Below are positions 61,312-64,000 of a stretch of 64,000 nt of DNA, one piece after another. The stretch comes from Panonychus citri (taxonomy: Eukaryota > Arthropoda > Arachnida > Trombidiformes > Tetranychidae). The notes below the pieces were generated by a model. The model did not search any database. It saw only the letters and a list, made by a program, of their open reading frames with translations, and had not been told where the DNA came from. The translations under genes were made by a program, and so were the position numbers. The stretch covers positions 277,137-341,136 of the forward strand of contig NW_026515535.1 of assembly GCF_014898815.1 (NCBI RefSeq). Reading direction: 5' to 3'. Numbering within the stretch: position 1 is the stretch's first letter; every line of letters starts with the position of its first letter.

Positions 61312-62467
61312 CAACAAACTGAGGACAAAGGTGATTGTCAACCATTGGTACTTTTTATTTTTAGTATTATCCTTTTTTTCACATAAAACGGGATAAAAAT
61401 AAGGAAGAGGATGAAGATGCTGAGGATGAGGATGAGGAAGAAAAGGTCAAATTCAAATTGAATGGTTTTCTTTTCCTTATATATTCTTATTGTATTTACC
61501 ATTCACCTTTTCTTCCTTATCATCTTCGAAAATGTTTTCGACCTTCTAACAGATCGCTTTTGTCTATGGGTCGATTTTATCCCGTGTGTGTCTGTGCCTG
61601 TACCTACTCGTAAGTGCCTATGGTTGGTATTATTTTTAGTACATGAAAGGTTCCTCTTTCTTTAAATAGATTCTCTCTCTTTCTCTTTCTTTCTTTTTTA
61701 TTTTTCTCCTTTTTTTTTGATGATGATCCATACAAATAGGCAGAGGGTGGGAAGGGGAAGAGATTACGGTAAAAGAGAGACCCTATTGACCCAGATAAGG
61801 TCAGGCCAATGTCCTTTTACTTCAAACATCTTCACCATCTTCATCTTCATCTCTTTCTTTTCCTGTTCCTTGTTGTTTTGATGATGATGATGCTCAACAC
61901 ATTGGTAACATTATCATCTCTCTCTCTCTCTCTCTTTGTCTAACTCACTCTTTTTACTCACTCACTTATTTTTTTTTCTTAGCTCATCCTAACATAATGC
62001 ACGCGCCGTTTTACGTGCCGTTTGCTCGTGCCAATAAACTTCAAGTCAGTGCGAACTCACTCACTCACTGACCCTTCTAGTTCTCTCTCATTCTCTCTCT
62101 GTCTCTCTCTCTCTCTATTCCTCGCTCACTAACTCTACTAACTCACTTATTACCAGACGAATGTACCATTAGCTTAGATTTTTATTTCATCTTTTTTTTT
62201 CTCCTCAAGATGTTATGATGAAAACAAAAAAAATTCTCTCTCTCAAACTGTTTTCTTCTCTTCCTCCTCCTCTTCCCTATCATCATAATCATCATCAGTA
62301 CCTCTTCCTCCCTCTCTATCTCTCTGCCCTTTATACTCTCTATCAAAAAGTATCTTCAGATGACCATATTTTAGATTGTAGAGCAAATAAGATGAGAGAG
62401 AGAGAAAAAAAGGATGATGATGATAAAGGGATGATAAAATCTCAAGTTTCGAAAAAAAAGAAGAGAG

Positions 62468-62471
<4 letters not shown>

Positions 62472-62503
<32 letters not shown>
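62472..62503. repeat. (CT)n microsatellite
   Basis: A perfect CT run of about 32 bases. Confidence 0.95.
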
Positions 62504-62507
<4 letters not shown>

Positions 62508-62936
62508 CATCTTTTATCATTTAGAAGCTGATGTTGGGTTAAACACGCGTCTTCGTAATGATTATCCAAGGGATGATGAAGATACAAAAAAGTGATGAGG
62601 ATGAAGATGCAATGGAGATGATAAAACGAAGAGACTTTTTTACCTTTGACCCGAGACAAAACCGCGAGAGCAAATTCCCGCCCTAAAAATCTTAATTCTG
62701 CAATGTTATTTCCTTCAGAAAACTTTTCGAAATTAACTTTTTCTCTCTTTCATCTGTTTAAAGTCCATTTTTTCTTCTTATCATCCTTTCTTTTTTTTTC
62801 GAAATTTCCTCCTACTCCTCCTCCTCCTCTTTTCTTCATCATCATCATCACCATTCCCTATAACTTGTGTATATATTTTTCGTCTTCGAAATGATGAATT
62901 ATAACAAAGTTTATCATTTTCTCTGTAAATTGTTAC

Positions 62937-63093
62937 CTCTCTCGGTCCATTGACCAAGGAATTTAAGTTTACTCTTCAAATCAATCATATTACACGTACC
63001 ACGAACTTCGTGTTGACCAATGTAACACCCATTGTACCTTAAGTAACTTTCAACAGTCCAAAAAGTGCTGGTGCAAATGATCCCGATGACCAT
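62937..63093 (-). CDS. possible coding exon, perhaps an alternative first exon of Blimp-1
   Basis: From an ATG at 63093 the frame reads a hydrophobic start (MVIGIICTSTFWTVES), then a non-repetitive stretch with two cysteines (GCYIGQHEVRGTC). It reaches a donor (GAGAG then GTAACA) at 62937/62936 in phase 1. The Blimp-1 first exon is preceded by a strong acceptor (TTAACAG at 59458), and joining the two keeps the frame open into MKGPNGEG. The sequence is less repetitive and richer in GC than its surroundings, which favours real coding. Against it: I know no Blimp-1 with this N-terminus, and an in-frame join has a one-in-three chance of being accidental. It could also belong to an unrelated gene. 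Confidence 0.3.
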
Positions 63094-64000
63094 TGAGAAA
63101 GAGAAACAGAAAGAGAGAGAGAGAGAAAGAAAATTTTGATAACCTTTTCCGGGTCTCAACTAGTGCACTGAACAGTAGATAAGTACTGATGGTCAAGTTA
63201 TGGTCAATTCAAAGGGAGAAAGATTATTTTTCTTTCCTCTTTCTTTATTCTTCTCAATATATAATCAACATTATGAAAGAGGTGGGAGGTTCATGGTGAG
63301 AGAGGAAAAGAGAGGCGGTGGACAAGGAGGAGGAGGTGGTGGAAGTTGTCTAATCTTCTGTTATATTATGATCTCTCTCTCTCTCATTCTTGACCAGTCC
63401 GTTTATCCTCGTGTTACATTGACCCAAGTCCCTATTGAACCTTAACATGTTTTCACGATCACATTAATTAATGAACCTTAACCAAGAAAAAGAGAAGGTC
63501 AAAAGTTTAGACAGAAAAATATTCCCAATGACATTTGACAGGTCACTAGGAATCGAACACGAAAACATAGAGAGACAAAAAATTCCATAGACAAAAAGGT
63601 TATTACTACTAATCAATTGTCTTAATACAAATAATTTTCTTTCGATAACCAAATCATCATTTGAATATCTCTCTCTCTCTCTCTCTCAGCTCATCATCTC
63701 AAGATAATCAATAGTATTCAACAAGAACCATTGTTGCGAAACACAATCAACAGTGATTAGTTAATGATAATCATCGTCATCATCATAACCTTCCCGATGC
63801 CCTTGAAATAAACGAGATCAATTTAGATTAATTAAGTTTTTTGTTTTACTATTATTACGAGTTTTAAAACAACAAACTTCAAGCTAATCAATCATCAACT
63901 CTGATTTATAATGAACTTTTTAACGTGACCATGATTTACCTTGAACCTGAAAAAAATCAATTTGTTTGTAAAGTTTTACTTAACTACAATCAAAAGTAAA
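63094..64000. other. non-coding end of the window
   Basis: Low-complexity sequence with (GA)n/(CT)n tracts (63115-63128, 63668-63688). No gene seen. Confidence 0.5.

Larger units (their letters stand above)
59438..62936. other. Blimp-1 upstream region (5' UTR, promoter or first intron)
   Basis: No supported gene. Purine runs are frequent (59500-59560, 59700-59750, 59920-59941, 60270-60305). A TG run is at 61290-61311 and a CT run at 62472-62503. A short CpG-rich patch at about 61996-62035 stands out against the AT-rich background and may mark a promoter. Confidence 0.5.

Noticed and set aside
1..64000. tRNA or rRNA genes
   Set aside because: I found no T-loop (GGTTCGA) plus acceptor pairing and no rRNA-like block by eye. 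A covariance-model scan would decide.

Overview
This window looks like nuclear DNA of an AT-rich arthropod. The genes are split by short GT-AG introns. The non-coding DNA is crowded with (GA)n/(CT)n and GAT/ATC microsatellites, and the proteins carry long Asn, Ser and Thr runs. The gene set (Blimp-1, Set2/SETD2, P5A ATPase, 5-HT1-like receptor) is ordinary for an animal. A mite or other chelicerate is my guess from genome style only; I cannot name the species.

Layout. 1-6063: mostly non-coding, with one possible first exon of a secreted protein (minus, 3867-4113). 6064-10823 (+): a 13-exon P5A-type ATPase, the ATP13A1 orthologue, 1190 aa. 11744-40690 (-): a 5-HT1-like serotonin receptor of 482 aa made from two coding exons, 40690-40001 and 12502-11744, separated by a 27.5-kb intron. 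47466-53491 (-): SETD2/Set2 histone H3K36 methyltransferase, 1963 aa in two exons. 54417-55371 (+): a 203-aa probable mitochondrial protein of the C6orf136 type, divergent from SETD2 across about 0.9 kb. 55955-59437 (-): Blimp-1/PRDM1, 775 aa in five exons, with a PR domain and five zinc fingers. A possible extra upstream exon lies at 62937-63093 (-).

The unusual part is inside the receptor intron, where transposons are nested. The outermost is a decayed Tc1/mariner-type element (TIRs at 17677-17725 and 27502-27548, TA flanks). Inside it is a foldback-like element (about 25.4-26.3 kb) whose arms are built from a short repeated module. Its left arm is interrupted by an intact, very young Ty3/gypsy LTR retrotransposon (17887-25418, 4-bp GATT duplication, LTRs differing at two positions). 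That retroelement encodes Gag, Pol and, in the env position, a third 337-aa protein that is not an envelope: it has a cysteine-rich RING-like module, a TRAF/SIAH-like zinc-finger pair and a coiled coil. The element also carries at least 21 copies of the near-perfect palindrome AACTNAGTT in both LTRs, the leader, all three ORFs and the gap between ORFs. A 5' leader repeat array is partly built from the same palindrome. The third ORF and the dispersed palindrome are the best candidates for an undescribed system.

The cellular genes are separate housekeeping or developmental genes with no operon-like relation. All exon joins were read by eye from GT/AG signals, frame continuity and family knowledge.
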